Below, one piece after another: positions 1 to 9,278 of a DNA stretch of 64,000 nt. The stretch spans positions 62,001 through 126,000 of the forward strand of contig NZ_BMCH01000004.1 of the NCBI RefSeq assembly GCF_014635085.1, read 5' to 3'. This DNA comes from Asaia siamensis. Lineage in GTDB: Bacteria > Pseudomonadota > Alphaproteobacteria > Acetobacterales > Acetobacteraceae. Positions within the stretch are counted from its first letter, which is position 1. Every line of letters starts with the position of its first letter. Both the position numbers and the translations under genes were made by a program. The notes under the pieces are model-generated. The model did no database searches. It was not told where the DNA came from and worked only from the letters and a program-made list of their open reading frames with translations.

Positions 1-684
<684 letters not shown>

Positions 685-705
685 GAAATTTTACGCCCTG
701 TTGCC

Positions 706-1074
706 TTACTGCTTCGTCGGCGCGGCCGGAGCGGGTGCCGGGCTGGTTGCCGGAGCGGGGGCTGCCGGTGTTGCGGGTGCGGCGGTCTGCGGTGCGGAGC
801 TGGCCTGCGCCGGCTGGGCCAGAATGTCGCTGCCGGCATTGGTCGAGGCGCCGCGGTTGAGAACGGCGAGAAGCAGGCAGAGCACCATGAAGACGCCAGC
901 CAGAACGGCCGTGGTGCGCGTCAGCAGGTTGGCCGTGCCACGACCGGTCATGAACGAACCCATTCCCTGGCTGCTGCCAATGCCAAGGCCGCCACCTTCA
1001 CTCCGCTGGATGAGGATGACGCCGATAAGAGCAATGGTCACGAAGAAATTGAGAACGAGCAGAAGCGTGGTCAT
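706..1074 (-). CDS. secG: Preprotein translocase subunit SecG
   Basis: SecG is the small accessory subunit of the SecYEG channel in the inner membrane. The 122-residue protein has a first membrane segment at about 2-22, the family signature ILIQRSEGGGLG at about 20-32, a glycine/serine loop and a second membrane segment at about 52-73. From residue 75 on it carries an unusually long Ala/Pro/Thr-rich tail, longer than in enterobacterial SecG but common in alphaproteobacteria. It sits 34 bases after tpiA on the same strand, a tpiA-secG pairing also known from other bacteria. Confidence 0.95.
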   Translation of the reverse strand: MTTLLLVLNFFVTIALIGVILIQRSEGGGLGIGSSQGMGSFMTGRGTANLLTRTTAVLAGVFMVLCLLLAVLNRGASTNAGSDILAQPAQASSAPQTAAPATPAAPAPATSPAPAPAAPTKQ

Positions 1075-1108
1075 GTCCGGCTTTCAGGTAAACACGATAA
1101 ATATGCCG

Positions 1109-1858
1109 TCAGGACGCCAGCGGAAGTCCAGCCCGTGCAATGCCGAGAAAGGATCTGGCAGACAGGCTGGCCCCGCCGACGAGCACGCCCCCCACACCGG
1201 GAACAGCGAGGATGGACGCGGCATCTTCGGGCTTGACTGAGCCGCCATACAGGACACGCATCGATTTGTCATCCGTTTCCAGATGGCGCGCGAGCGCGTC
1301 ATGCAGGAAGGTCAGGCGCGATTCGATGTCCTGCTGCGTTGCGGCCTTCCCGGTACCGATGGCCCAGATCGGCTCATAGGCGACGATCCCGTCGAAATCG
1401 GGCGGCAGGCATTCGGTAATCTGTTTCCCGAGCCATTCCTCAGCGAGGTTTTCTTCCTTCTGGCGCCCGCTCTCACCGACGCACACAACGGGGCACAGGC
1501 CGAATTCCCTGGCACGCATGACCTTGCGTCTTATGAGAGCGTTATATTCGTGATGGTGTTCACGCCGCTCCGAATGCCCGAGGATCACATGGCTCACACC
1601 ACTATCGGCCAGCATCCCGGCGGAAATATCACCTGTATAGGCACCCTCGATTTCGGCGTGGCAATCCTGTGCGCCGAGCCCCACGCCATGCTCGCTAAGC
1701 AGGGGGAAGAGGTGGTGGAGAAGGGTAAAGGGAGGGGCCAGAACAACGTCGCGTTCCTTGAGGATTGCGCCAATTTCTGTCGTGATCGCGCTTGCGAGAT
1801 CGGTGCCCGCCTTGCGCAGGCCGTGCATCTTCCAGTTGCCGATAATCATCTGGCGCAT
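1109..1858 (-). CDS. tpiA: Triosephosphate isomerase
   Basis: Interconverts dihydroxyacetone phosphate and glyceraldehyde 3-phosphate in the cytoplasm. The 249-residue length is normal for the family. Catalytic positions are visible: Lys10 in NWKMHG, the electrophile His95 in ILGHSERRE and the base Glu162 in YEPIWAIGTGK, followed by the phosphate-gripping loop 6. The C-terminal LYGGSVKPEDA and VGGASL segments complete the phosphate site. It heads the tpiA-secG-pyrG run. A 15-bp dyad (1953-1967) lies about 95 bases upstream, in the divergent region shared with the PpiD-like gene. Confidence 0.97.
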   Translation of the reverse strand: MRQMIIGNWKMHGLRKAGTDLASAITTEIGAILKERDVVLAPPFTLLHHLFPLLSEHGVGLGAQDCHAEIEGAYTGDISAGMLADSGVSHVILGHSERREHHHEYNALIRRKVMRAREFGLCPVVCVGESGRQKEENLAEEWLGKQITECLPPDFDGIVAYEPIWAIGTGKAATQQDIESRLTFLHDALARHLETDDKSMRVLYGGSVKPEDAASILAVPGVGGVLVGGASLSARSFLGIARAGLPLAS

Positions 1859-1952
1859 GATCGTCTCTCCATATCCAGCGATGGACCTGCATAGCTCGGG
1901 TCTTTGTGAGCAGGACAGGGGATAACGCCCTAATACGCATCATCTTCCTGTC

Positions 1953-1967
1953 AGTTGTGTCACAACT
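1953..1967. promoter_or_regulatory. Perfect 15-base dyad between tpiA and the ppiD-trp operon
   Basis: AGTTGTG and CACAACT flank a single T, giving a perfect inverted repeat; a further TTGTGAT follows 3 bases on (1970-1976). Position in a divergent intergenic region and the TTGTG/CACAA half-sites suggest a transcription-factor operator. The half-sites recall the CRP/FNR group, but the spacing is too short for a canonical CRP site, so the regulator is unknown. Confidence 0.4.
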
Positions 1968-2094
1968 TTTGTGATCCTTGTAGCTCAGAAAGGAGGCGTT
2001 GGCCTGTGATCAGGGGCGCAGACTGGTCAAGATGGGCGTCTGCTACTATGGTCCTGTGCTTCAATCCCTGGCGAATTGCGGATCTCAAGCGCGT

Positions 2095-4014
2095 ATGATT
2101 TCGACTTTGCGGCATTTTGTTGTCGACTCCTGGATCGGGCGGCTCATCGCTCTCCTCATTTTTCTCGCCTTTGTGGGATGGGGTGTGGGCGACATGCTGG
2201 GCAAATATAATCAGGCCCAGGTCGACAGTGTCGTGACGGTCGCAACACGCAGGATCAGCGCAGAAGAACTCGAACGGAGCATTCGCAACCAGCTGCCAGC
2301 CGTTGCCCAGCAGATGGGGCTGACCGATCCGTCTCAGCTGACGCCCGCCATGCGCCGTGAAGTGGCGCAAGGTGTGTTGCAGCGTCTTCTGGCGCAGAAA
2401 GAAGTTTTGGCCCTTGCTGATCGCAATGGAATGAAGGTTCCCGATGCGTTGGTGCGGAACGAGATCTTCGGCTACCGGGTTTTTCAGGGAACGGATGGTC
2501 GTTTCGACCGCAAGATTTTCGATACCAAGCTCCGGCAGCTCGGGTTGCAGGAAAAGCCTTTTCTCGACTCGGTGCGTGACGATCTCGGCGCGCGCGACCT
2601 GCTGGAAGGCCTCGGCAAGACGATGGTCGTACCAGCTTCGGTGCTCGACCAGCTGCTAGCCTATAACACGCGTCAGTTCAGGACGGATCTGTTGCGCATA
2701 GACAGCGATGGCGTGACGGTTCCGACAGCGCCTGAAGAGGCCCAGTTGCGTCGTTTCTACGACAATCACCAGGCGCAATACCGCTCTGCCGAATATCGCC
2801 ACGCCAAGATTGTTCTGCTCTCGGCAGAAAGTGTGGCGCGGGGTCTTACCGTGCCGGACACACAGCTTCGCCAGATCTATGATTTCGAGAGCGCGAAATA
2901 CAACGTGCCCGAGACCCGTGATATCGAGGTTCTGACCGTTCAGAGCCGCGATGCTGCCGAGGCGCTGGCGACCACCTGGAAGGCGAATGCCGACTGGGAG
3001 GCAATTCAGAAGGCCAACCCATCTGCTGCTTCTGTCGCCTTCCCGCATGCACGCGAGATCGACATTCCCAGCCCCGAACTGGCAAAGGCAGCTTTTGCAT
3101 CTGCTGCCAATTCGGTCATCGGGCCAATCCAGACGCCGACGGGCTGGGTCGTGTTTCGCGTGACAGCCATCACGCCGCCGCACAAGACAGATTTCGATCA
3201 GGCGAAAGCTGAAATCCGCGATGAGGTCGCCCGCTCACAGGCGCCTCAGCTCCTCGCTCAGCGTTTCGCCTCATTGCAGGATGCGATTGCAGGCAGCGCC
3301 GATCTCGAGCAGGTGCCAACCGATCTGGGGGCTGTCCCCGCTCAGGGGTCGCTCGATGCGCAGGGTCTGACCAAGGATGGCGAAGTGGCGCCTCTGCCGG
3401 GTGACGACGCGACACGCAAGGCGATCATCGCACGCATCTTTTCGCAAAAGCAGGGTGAGAAGCCGACCCTGATCAATGGTCCGTCCAATAGCGGCTTTGC
3501 CGTGCTCGTGGACTCGATCGAACCCGGCCATGTGAAGCCCTATGAAAGCGTGCGCGAGCAGGTTGGTCATGACTGGCTCAAGGCGCAGCAGATGCGTCTG
3601 GCCGATGAGCGCGCGACCACGATCATGCTCGCCGCCCGTAAATCCGGCGGTCTTGAAAAGGCCGTGGCAGGCACGACCGACGCCGCTGCCATGCAGAAGG
3701 ATCTGCCGATTTCAAGAATGCAGAATGGCGGCCTGCCTTCCGCACTCCTTTCGGAGATTTTCGCGACCAAACCGGGCAAGACCGGCATGATCGCCGTCGG
3801 CGACGCGCTCTACGTCTTTACGGTTACCGGCACGGAAGCCGCGAGCCCGGAGAGCACCAAGGCATTGCGTGAGAATATGCAGGGGCAGCTCGAGCAGACG
3901 ATCCAGGGCGATGTTCCGACCGTTTTCGTGCATAGCCTCGAGAGCGAATTCAAGCCGGTGCCGAATATGCCTGTGCTCCAGCAGGTCATGAGCAGTGTGG
4001 CAGGTCAGCAATGA
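2095..4014 (+). CDS. PpiD/SurA-like periplasmic peptidyl-prolyl isomerase, membrane-anchored
   Basis: Likely helps fold exported proteins on the periplasmic face of the inner membrane. Starting at the ATG at 2095 gives 639 residues opening with MISTLRHFVVDSWIGRL and a single membrane anchor at about 15-33, the usual PpiD layout; an in-frame upstream ATG at 1999 would add 32 residues that look like untranslated leader. A SurA_N-type helical chaperone region follows, then a parvulin (PpiC)-type domain around residues 260-390 with GPIQTPTGWVVFRV near its end, and a second helical C-terminal region. Its stop overlaps the trpE start by 4 bases (ATGA), so it probably leads the trp transcript. PpiD is the best name, but only by domain layout. 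Confidence 0.85.
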   Translation: MISTLRHFVVDSWIGRLIALLIFLAFVGWGVGDMLGKYNQAQVDSVVTVATRRISAEELERSIRNQLPAVAQQMGLTDPSQLTPAMRREVAQGVLQRLLAQKEVLALADRNGMKVPDALVRNEIFGYRVFQGTDGRFDRKIFDTKLRQLGLQEKPFLDSVRDDLGARDLLEGLGKTMVVPASVLDQLLAYNTRQFRTDLLRIDSDGVTVPTAPEEAQLRRFYDNHQAQYRSAEYRHAKIVLLSAESVARGLTVPDTQLRQIYDFESAKYNVPETRDIEVLTVQSRDAAEALATTWKANADWEAIQKANPSAASVAFPHAREIDIPSPELAKAAFASAANSVIGPIQTPTGWVVFRVTAITPPHKTDFDQAKAEIRDEVARSQAPQLLAQRFASLQDAIAGSADLEQVPTDLGAVPAQGSLDAQGLTKDGEVAPLPGDDATRKAIIARIFSQKQGEKPTLINGPSNSGFAVLVDSIEPGHVKPYESVREQVGHDWLKAQQMRLADERATTIMLAARKSGGLEKAVAGTTDAAAMQKDLPISRMQNGGLPSALLSEIFATKPGKTGMIAVGDALYVFTVTGTEAASPESTKALRENMQGQLEQTIQGDVPTVFVHSLESEFKPVPNMPVLQQVMSSVAGQQ

Positions 4015-5483
4015 CAGCAGAGTTCCTCTACAGCATTGAGGCTGCCGATCTGCTGACGCCGGTCTCGGCGTTCATGAAGCTCTCTTCGCTCGTGCCTCAA
4101 TCAGGGGAGGGGCGTCCCTATCGCCTGCTCTTTGAGAGCGTCGAGGGCGGGGCAACAAGAGGGCGTTATTCGGTTATCGCCATGCTGCCCGATCTGGTCT
4201 GGCGCTGCGCTCACGGTGTGGCTTCAGTCAATACTGCGCTGTTCGAGCCGGGTTCCGTGTTTGAGGAAAGTGCCGACAAGCCTCTCGTTTCGCTGCGTAA
4301 GCTTGTTGAAGAGAGCCGGGCAGAATTGCCTGAGGGTCTGCCGACAATGATCGGCGGGGTTTTCGGCTATCTCGGCTATGACATGGTGCGCCAGATGGAG
4401 GCTCTGCCTGACGCGCCACCGGATGATCTGCATCTGCCTGACGGCGTGATGATGCGTCCAAGCCTGTTTGCGGTTTTCGATTCGGTGCGTGACGAGCTTT
4501 ATCTTGCTGTGCCGATGCGAGAAGGCGGGTTGTCGCGCGACGCTGCGCAGGCGCTGCTCGATCGTGCCCGCGCAGCGCTGGTCGAGGCGCCGCTCGATGC
4601 GGCCTGTACGCTTGCCAAAGGCACCGAGCTCGCCGCGCCAGTCTCGACCGTATCGGCGGAAGCGTTCATGGCGAAGGTTCGCAAGGCGCAGGACTATATT
4701 GCTGCGGGCGATGCCTTCCAGATTGTGCCCAGTCAGCGTTTCGAGACGGCGTTTCCGCTCCCGGCTCTGGCGCTTTACCGCTCCCTGCGTCGGGTCAATC
4801 CGGCGCCGTTCCTGTTTCTGGTCGAGATGGATGGTTTCTCGCTTGTGGGTTCGTCCCCCGAGATTCTTGTGCGTCTGCGCGAAGGGGCTGTCACCGTGCG
4901 TCCGCTGGCGGGAACGCGTCCGCGTGGCGTTGACCGCGAGGCTGATGAGCGTCTCGAGGCGGAGTTGCTTGCCGATCAGAAGGAGCGTGCCGAGCATCTG
5001 ATGCTGATCGATCTGGGCCGTAACGATGTGGGCCGCGTCGCCCGCATGGGCTCCGTGACCGTTCCGTCGTCCTTCGTGGTCGAACGCTACAGCCATGTGA
5101 TGCATATCTCATCGACCGTTCAGGGTGTCATCAGGCCGGAATGCGACGCGCTTGACGCGCTCTCTGCGGCATTTCCTGCCGGAACCCTGACGGGCGCCCC
5201 GAAGATTAGGGCTATGGAGATCATCGACGAACTGGAAGTGACCCGTCGTGGGCCCTATTCCGGATGCATCGGTTATATCGGGGCCGATGGTGACATGGAT
5301 ACCTGTATCGGGCTGCGTATGGCGATTCTAAACAAGGGGCGGATGTATGTGCAGGCTGGATGCGGTGTCGTTGCCGATAGCGACCCGGCTAGTGAGGAAA
5401 TGGAGACGCGTCACAAGTCGCGCGCCATTTTCCGTGCCGCCGAACTCGCGGTTCAGCAGGCCAGCGACAGCGCCGGAATGTAA
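4011..5483 (+). CDS. trpE: Anthranilate synthase component I
   Basis: Converts chorismate to anthranilate with ammonia supplied by TrpG, the first step of tryptophan synthesis. The 490 residues carry the chorismate-binding signatures VGSSPEILVRL, RPLAGTRPRG, LIDLGRNDVGRVA, GTLTGAPKIRAMEI and the terminal CIGLRMAI region. An LLFESVEGG-like segment near residues 40-47 is where TrpE proteins hold the tryptophan-feedback site. The start overlaps the PpiD-like stop (ATGA), implying translational coupling; trpG follows after 41 bases. I see no trp leader peptide with tandem Trp codons upstream. Confidence 0.97.
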   Translation: MTAEFLYSIEAADLLTPVSAFMKLSSLVPQSGEGRPYRLLFESVEGGATRGRYSVIAMLPDLVWRCAHGVASVNTALFEPGSVFEESADKPLVSLRKLVEESRAELPEGLPTMIGGVFGYLGYDMVRQMEALPDAPPDDLHLPDGVMMRPSLFAVFDSVRDELYLAVPMREGGLSRDAAQALLDRARAALVEAPLDAACTLAKGTELAAPVSTVSAEAFMAKVRKAQDYIAAGDAFQIVPSQRFETAFPLPALALYRSLRRVNPAPFLFLVEMDGFSLVGSSPEILVRLREGAVTVRPLAGTRPRGVDREADERLEAELLADQKERAEHLMLIDLGRNDVGRVARMGSVTVPSSFVVERYSHVMHISSTVQGVIRPECDALDALSAAFPAGTLTGAPKIRAMEIIDELEVTRRGPYSGCIGYIGADGDMDTCIGLRMAILNKGRMYVQAGCGVVADSDPASEEMETRHKSRAIFRAAELAVQQASDSAGM

Positions 5484-5524
5484 CCGAATTTGACCTTCAC
5501 CCGAGACGACGCCATCTTGATGCC

Positions 5525-6121
5525 ATGATATTGCTGATCGACAACTACGACAGTTTCACGTTCAACCTCGTCCATCATTTCGGGGCGCTTGACGAGGCAT
5601 GCGCGGTCTGGCGAAACGATGCGCTGAGTGTGGAAGAGGCTCTGGCCCTCAAGCCGGAGGCCATCGTGATCTCGCCCGGTCCATGCTCGCCCAACGAGGC
5701 CGGTATCTGCTGCGCTCTCATCGAGGCAGCGGCACCGACGATCCCGGTTCTGGGTGTCTGTCTTGGCCATCAGGCTATCGGTCAGGTATTCGGCGCGAGC
5801 GTCGTGCGCGCACCACGCCCGATGCACGGCAAGGTCGATGCGATCCTTCATGACGGCACTGGCGTGTTTCAGGGGCTTGCGAGCCCGACCCAGGCCACGC
5901 GTTATCACAGCCTGACGCTTGCGCCGGAAACGATTCCCGACACGCTTATCGTCAATGCCCGCTCGGCAGATGGCGTGGTGATGGGGGTGCGTCACCGCAC
6001 GCTGGCCGTCCATGGGGTTCAGTTCCACCCTGAAAGCATCGCATCTGAAGATGGTCAGATGATGCTGGCGAATTTCCTCAACATCGCCCGGGCAGCGCGT
6101 CAGAAAAGGCAAGCGGCCTGA
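5525..6121 (+). CDS. trpG: Anthranilate synthase glutamine amidotransferase component II
   Basis: Releases ammonia from glutamine for TrpE; in many bacteria the same subunit also serves aminodeoxychorismate synthase (PabA). The 198-residue class I glutamine amidotransferase opens with LLIDNYDSFTFNLVHHF. The nucleophile Cys is in GVCLGHQAIGQ, and the His-Glu pair is in VQFHPESIASEDG. trpD begins on the very next base after its stop, so the genes form one operon. If no second copy exists in the genome it may also work in folate synthesis. Confidence 0.96.
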   Translation: MILLIDNYDSFTFNLVHHFGALDEACAVWRNDALSVEEALALKPEAIVISPGPCSPNEAGICCALIEAAAPTIPVLGVCLGHQAIGQVFGASVVRAPRPMHGKVDAILHDGTGVFQGLASPTQATRYHSLTLAPETIPDTLIVNARSADGVVMGVRHRTLAVHGVQFHPESIASEDGQMMLANFLNIARAARQKRQAA

Positions 6122-7240
6122 ATGGATACCCATGCTGGCAGCCTGACCATGACGCTGCGTCATCTCGCCGAGGGCAGGCGGCTGACCCAAGAAGAGACCG
6201 AGGCCCTTTTCTCCCGTATCATGCAGGGCACCGTCCCCGCCGAGCAGCTTGCCGCCATCCTGATGGCGCTCAGGCTGCGGGGTGAAACGGTTGATGAACT
6301 GAGCGGGGCCGTGAGGGCCGTGCGGGCATGCATGACCAGCCTGCCTTTTGCTCCTGAAGATGCCATGGATGTCTGCGGTACAGGGGGCGATGGGCTGGGG
6401 ACGCTCAACGTGTCGACAGCTGTTGCTTTCGTTCTCGCCGGGCTGGGTGTTCCGGTTGCCAAACATGGCAATCGTGCCCTTTCCTCGCGGGCGGGCGCCA
6501 CTGACACGCTCATGGCGCTCGGCATCGCGCCCTGCGACGACCTTGAGGAGCAGGCAAGACGCCTGCGTGACGGGCATCTCGCTTTTCTGGCGGCGCCTTT
6601 GCATCACCCCGCCATGCGCTTTGCAGCGCCAGTACGCACGACGCTGGGCTTTCGCACCATTTTCAATCTCATCGGGCCGTTGTGCAATCCGGCGCAGGTG
6701 CGCCGTCAGATGATCGGTATCTATGACGATCGCTGGCTGCGCCCTGTGGTCGAAACCATGGCCTCTCTCGGTGCCGAGCGTGTCTGGGCCGTCCACGGCG
6801 AGACCGACCTTGGCGGGAGTGACGAGATCACGCTGGCTGGTGTCTCGCATATTCGTGCTTGGGATGATGAGCGCTTTCTCGAACTTGTTCTCACACCCGA
6901 TATGGCCGGTCTGGCGCGCCGCCCGATTGCCGATATTGCCGGGGGCGACCCCACACATAATGCCGGCAAGCTGCTCGACATGCTCTCCGGGCAGGAGGGG
7001 GCCTATCGCGATACCGTCTTGCTGAATGCGGCTGTGGCGCTTCACGTCGCCGGTCGGTCGACCATTCTTGAAAACGGTACGATCGTCCCCACTCTCCTGC
7101 GCAGGAATGTCGAGATCGCAGCCAATGCCATCGATAGCGGGCTCGCGCTTTCTGCTCTCGTTCATGCCCAGCAGGGTAGCCACCGACCTGCCGAGCCGGT
7201 TCGCTCATCCTCTTTGATCCACACGTCAGGACTAACATGA
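6122..7240 (+). CDS. trpD: Anthranilate phosphoribosyltransferase
   Basis: Transfers the phosphoribosyl group of PRPP to anthranilate. The 372 residues include the PRPP loop DVCGTGGDGLGTLNVST at about residues 80-96, the anthranilate/Mg segments KHGNRALSSRAGATD and the RTTLGFRTIFNLIGPLCNPA region. The protein is some 25 residues longer than typical because of a Ser/His-rich C-terminal tail. It abuts trpG with no spacer and overlaps trpC by 4 bases (ATGA). Confidence 0.96.
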   Translation: MDTHAGSLTMTLRHLAEGRRLTQEETEALFSRIMQGTVPAEQLAAILMALRLRGETVDELSGAVRAVRACMTSLPFAPEDAMDVCGTGGDGLGTLNVSTAVAFVLAGLGVPVAKHGNRALSSRAGATDTLMALGIAPCDDLEEQARRLRDGHLAFLAAPLHHPAMRFAAPVRTTLGFRTIFNLIGPLCNPAQVRRQMIGIYDDRWLRPVVETMASLGAERVWAVHGETDLGGSDEITLAGVSHIRAWDDERFLELVLTPDMAGLARRPIADIAGGDPTHNAGKLLDMLSGQEGAYRDTVLLNAAVALHVAGRSTILENGTIVPTLLRRNVEIAANAIDSGLALSALVHAQQGSHRPAEPVRSSSLIHTSGLT

Positions 7241-8148
7241 CCGATCAATCGTCCACACCTATTCATGACACGCCTTCCGGCTATCCGGATGTGCAGGTGC
7301 CGGGTACGATCGTGCAGGAAGACACGGCTCTTCCCGTATCCGGGCGTGACATGCCCGACGTGCTGGCCCGTATCTGTGCGCGAACCCGTATCGATGTCGA
7401 ACAACGCGCCCTGATCATGCCGCTCAAGGAAATCACGGCACGTGCTCGTGAGGTCAATGTGCCGACGCGCGGCTTTGGTCAGGCGCTCAAGCAGATGGCA
7501 GCTGACCAGCGCGTTGGCCTGATTGCGGAAATCAAGAAGGCCTCGCCTTCAGCCGGTATCCTGCGGCCCGATTACGATCCGGTCGGTATTGCAAAATCCT
7601 ATGAGGCAGCAGGGGCGATCTGCCTGTCCATTCTCACCGAAGGCTCGTGCTTCCACGGCTCGATCGAGGATCTCAAGGCGGTCAAGGAAGTCTGCCCGCT
7701 GCCCATCCTGCGCAAGGATTTCATTCTTGAACCCTGGCAGGTGCATGAGAGCCGTCTGATTGGTGCTGACTGCATCCTGATCATTCTCTCTGCCCTGACC
7801 GACGCCGAGGCAGCCGAGTTGATCGCCCTGGCGCGCGGGCTCGATCTCGATGTGCTCTGCGAGGTGCATGACGAGGCGGAACTCAACCGTGCCTTGGCGC
7901 TTGATACCTCGCTGATCGGCATCAATAACCGCAATCTGCGCAGTCTGGTTACCGATCTCGACACGACGGCCAGACTCGCACCGCTTGTACCCCCTGATCG
8001 CATCCTTGTTTCGGAGAGCGGCATTCGTACGCTCGAAGATGTGAAACGGGTCGGTGCGGTAGGGGCAAGTGGCATTCTTGTTGGCGAAAGTCTCCTGAGA
8101 GAAGAAGACCCGGGCCTTGCTGCCCGCCGCCTTCTCGGGACGCTCTAA
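7237..8148 (+). CDS. trpC: Indole-3-glycerol phosphate synthase
   Basis: Closes the indole ring from carboxyphenylamino-deoxyribulose phosphate. The (beta/alpha)8 barrel shows LIAEIKKASPSAG (catalytic Lys), PILRKDFI (second Lys), CEVHDEAEL, GINNRNLRS and VSESGI. With the start at 7237, which overlaps the trpD stop and has AGGA five bases upstream, the 303-residue protein carries a ~38-residue N-terminal extension rich in Pro/Thr/Asp. The ATG at 7351 (MPDVLARICARTRIDV) matches the usual TrpC start. I keep 7237 because of the coupling and ribosome site, but the true start is open. trpF, trpB and trpA are not next to it. Confidence 0.95.
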   Translation: MTDQSSTPIHDTPSGYPDVQVPGTIVQEDTALPVSGRDMPDVLARICARTRIDVEQRALIMPLKEITARAREVNVPTRGFGQALKQMAADQRVGLIAEIKKASPSAGILRPDYDPVGIAKSYEAAGAICLSILTEGSCFHGSIEDLKAVKEVCPLPILRKDFILEPWQVHESRLIGADCILIILSALTDAEAAELIALARGLDLDVLCEVHDEAELNRALALDTSLIGINNRNLRSLVTDLDTTARLAPLVPPDRILVSESGIRTLEDVKRVGAVGASGILVGESLLREEDPGLAARRLLGTL

Positions 8149-8178
8149 CGCACATATTAACAGCTTAGGTTGTGGACT

Positions 8179-8219
8179 TGCGCAACGGGACTGGTAAATA
8201 CCGGTCCCTGAATTGCGCA
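8179..8219 (+). promoter_or_regulatory. Two-tier hairpin in the pdhA leader / trpC-pdhA junction
   Basis: The inner stem GGGACTGGT (8187-8195) pairs with ACCGGTCCC (8100s end, 8200-8208) around the loop AAAT, with one G-U. The outer stem TGCGCAA (8179-8185) pairs perfectly with TTGCGCA (8213-8219). It lies 30 bases after the trpC stop and ends 33 bases before the pdhA ATG. No U-run follows, so a leader structure or protein-binding site fits better than an intrinsic terminator. Confidence 0.55.
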
Positions 8220-8252
8220 TGGCGCATCAGTCAGGCTCAGGAGATACTCAGC

Positions 8253-9275
8253 ATGTCCGGCAAAGCCCATAAAGGGGCGGCTCAGCCGCTCGCGGATCAC
8301 AACGGACCGATCCTGCCACTGGAGACCGTTCGTACGGCATATCGCGATATGCTGTTGCTCCGCCGTTTCGAGGAAAAGGCCGGACAGCTGTACGGCATGG
8401 GGCTCATCGGCGGGTTCTGCCATCTTTATATCGGGCAGGAAGCCGTGATCGTCGGCATGTCGCTGGCCATGAAGCCGGGCGACAAGATCGTTACCTCGTA
8501 TCGTGACCACGCTCACATGCTCATGATGGGCATGAGCCCAGGGGGCGTGATGGCCGAGCTGACCGGACGCAAGGACGGCTATTCGCACGGCAAGGGCGGC
8601 TCGATGCACATGTTCTCCCGCGAGAAGAATTTCTACGGCGGCCATGGCATCGTGGGGGCCCAGGTAGCCATCGGTACGGGCCTTGCCTTCGCCAATAAAT
8701 ACCGCGGCACCGATGAAGTGGGCGTGGCCTATTTCGGCGAGGGTGCGGCCCAGCAGGGCCAGGTTTACGAGAGCTTCAATCTCGCCGCCCTGCATAAGCT
8801 GCCCTGCATCTATGTGATCGAGAACAATCGCTACGGCATGGGCACGAGCGTCGAGCGCTCCAGCGCCGCCGCCCATGATCTCTCGCAGATCGGCGCACCG
8901 TGGAAAATTCCCGGACGCAAGGTCGATGGCATGGACCTGTTTGCCGTGCATGAAGCCGCTCAGGAAGCTGTCGCCCATTGCCGCGCAGGCAAGGGACCCT
9001 TCCTGCTCGAAATGGAAACCTATCGCTATCGCGGTCACTCGATGTCCGATCCGGCGCGTTATCGCGACCGCTCGGAGGTCGAGGAAATGCGCCGCACGCG
9101 TGACCCGATCGAGGCGCTGCACAAGCTCCTGAGCGACAAGGGCACCAGCGATGAAGAGTTCAAGGCGATCGACGCCGAAGTGAAGCAGATTGTCAATGAC
9201 GCTGCCGATTTCGCCCAGAACAGCCCTGAGCCCGATCTCTCCGAACTTTGGACCGATATTCTGGTGGAGGCGTAA
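8253..9275 (+). CDS. pdhA: Pyruvate dehydrogenase E1 component, alpha subunit
   Basis: With PdhB it decarboxylates pyruvate using thiamine diphosphate and acetylates the lipoyl group of E2. The ATG at 8253 is chosen because CAGGAGA lies about 8 bases upstream and the upstream in-frame start (8172) falls inside the leader hairpin; this gives 340 residues. The ThDP/Mg motif is at YFGEGAAQQGQVYESFN, continuing to IENNRYGMGTS, and the active-site loop shows YRYRGHSMSDPARYR. pdhB starts 3 bases after the stop, so pdhA leads a tight operon through lipA. Confidence 0.97.
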   Translation: MSGKAHKGAAQPLADHNGPILPLETVRTAYRDMLLLRRFEEKAGQLYGMGLIGGFCHLYIGQEAVIVGMSLAMKPGDKIVTSYRDHAHMLMMGMSPGGVMAELTGRKDGYSHGKGGSMHMFSREKNFYGGHGIVGAQVAIGTGLAFANKYRGTDEVGVAYFGEGAAQQGQVYESFNLAALHKLPCIYVIENNRYGMGTSVERSSAAAHDLSQIGAPWKIPGRKVDGMDLFAVHEAAQEAVAHCRAGKGPFLLEMETYRYRGHSMSDPARYRDRSEVEEMRRTRDPIEALHKLLSDKGTSDEEFKAIDAEVKQIVNDAADFAQNSPEPDLSELWTDILVEA

Positions 9276-9278
9276 GTT

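Noticed and set aside
1999-2094. Longer N-terminus of the PpiD-like protein
   Set aside because: The 32 extra residues carry no family match and would move the membrane anchor far from the N-terminus; the ATG at 2095 gives the normal layout.
5453-7183. Long minus-strand reading frame of 576 codons opposite trpG-trpD
   Set aside because: It is a shadow of the trp genes: no ribosome site, composition of an antisense frame and no recognisable domain.
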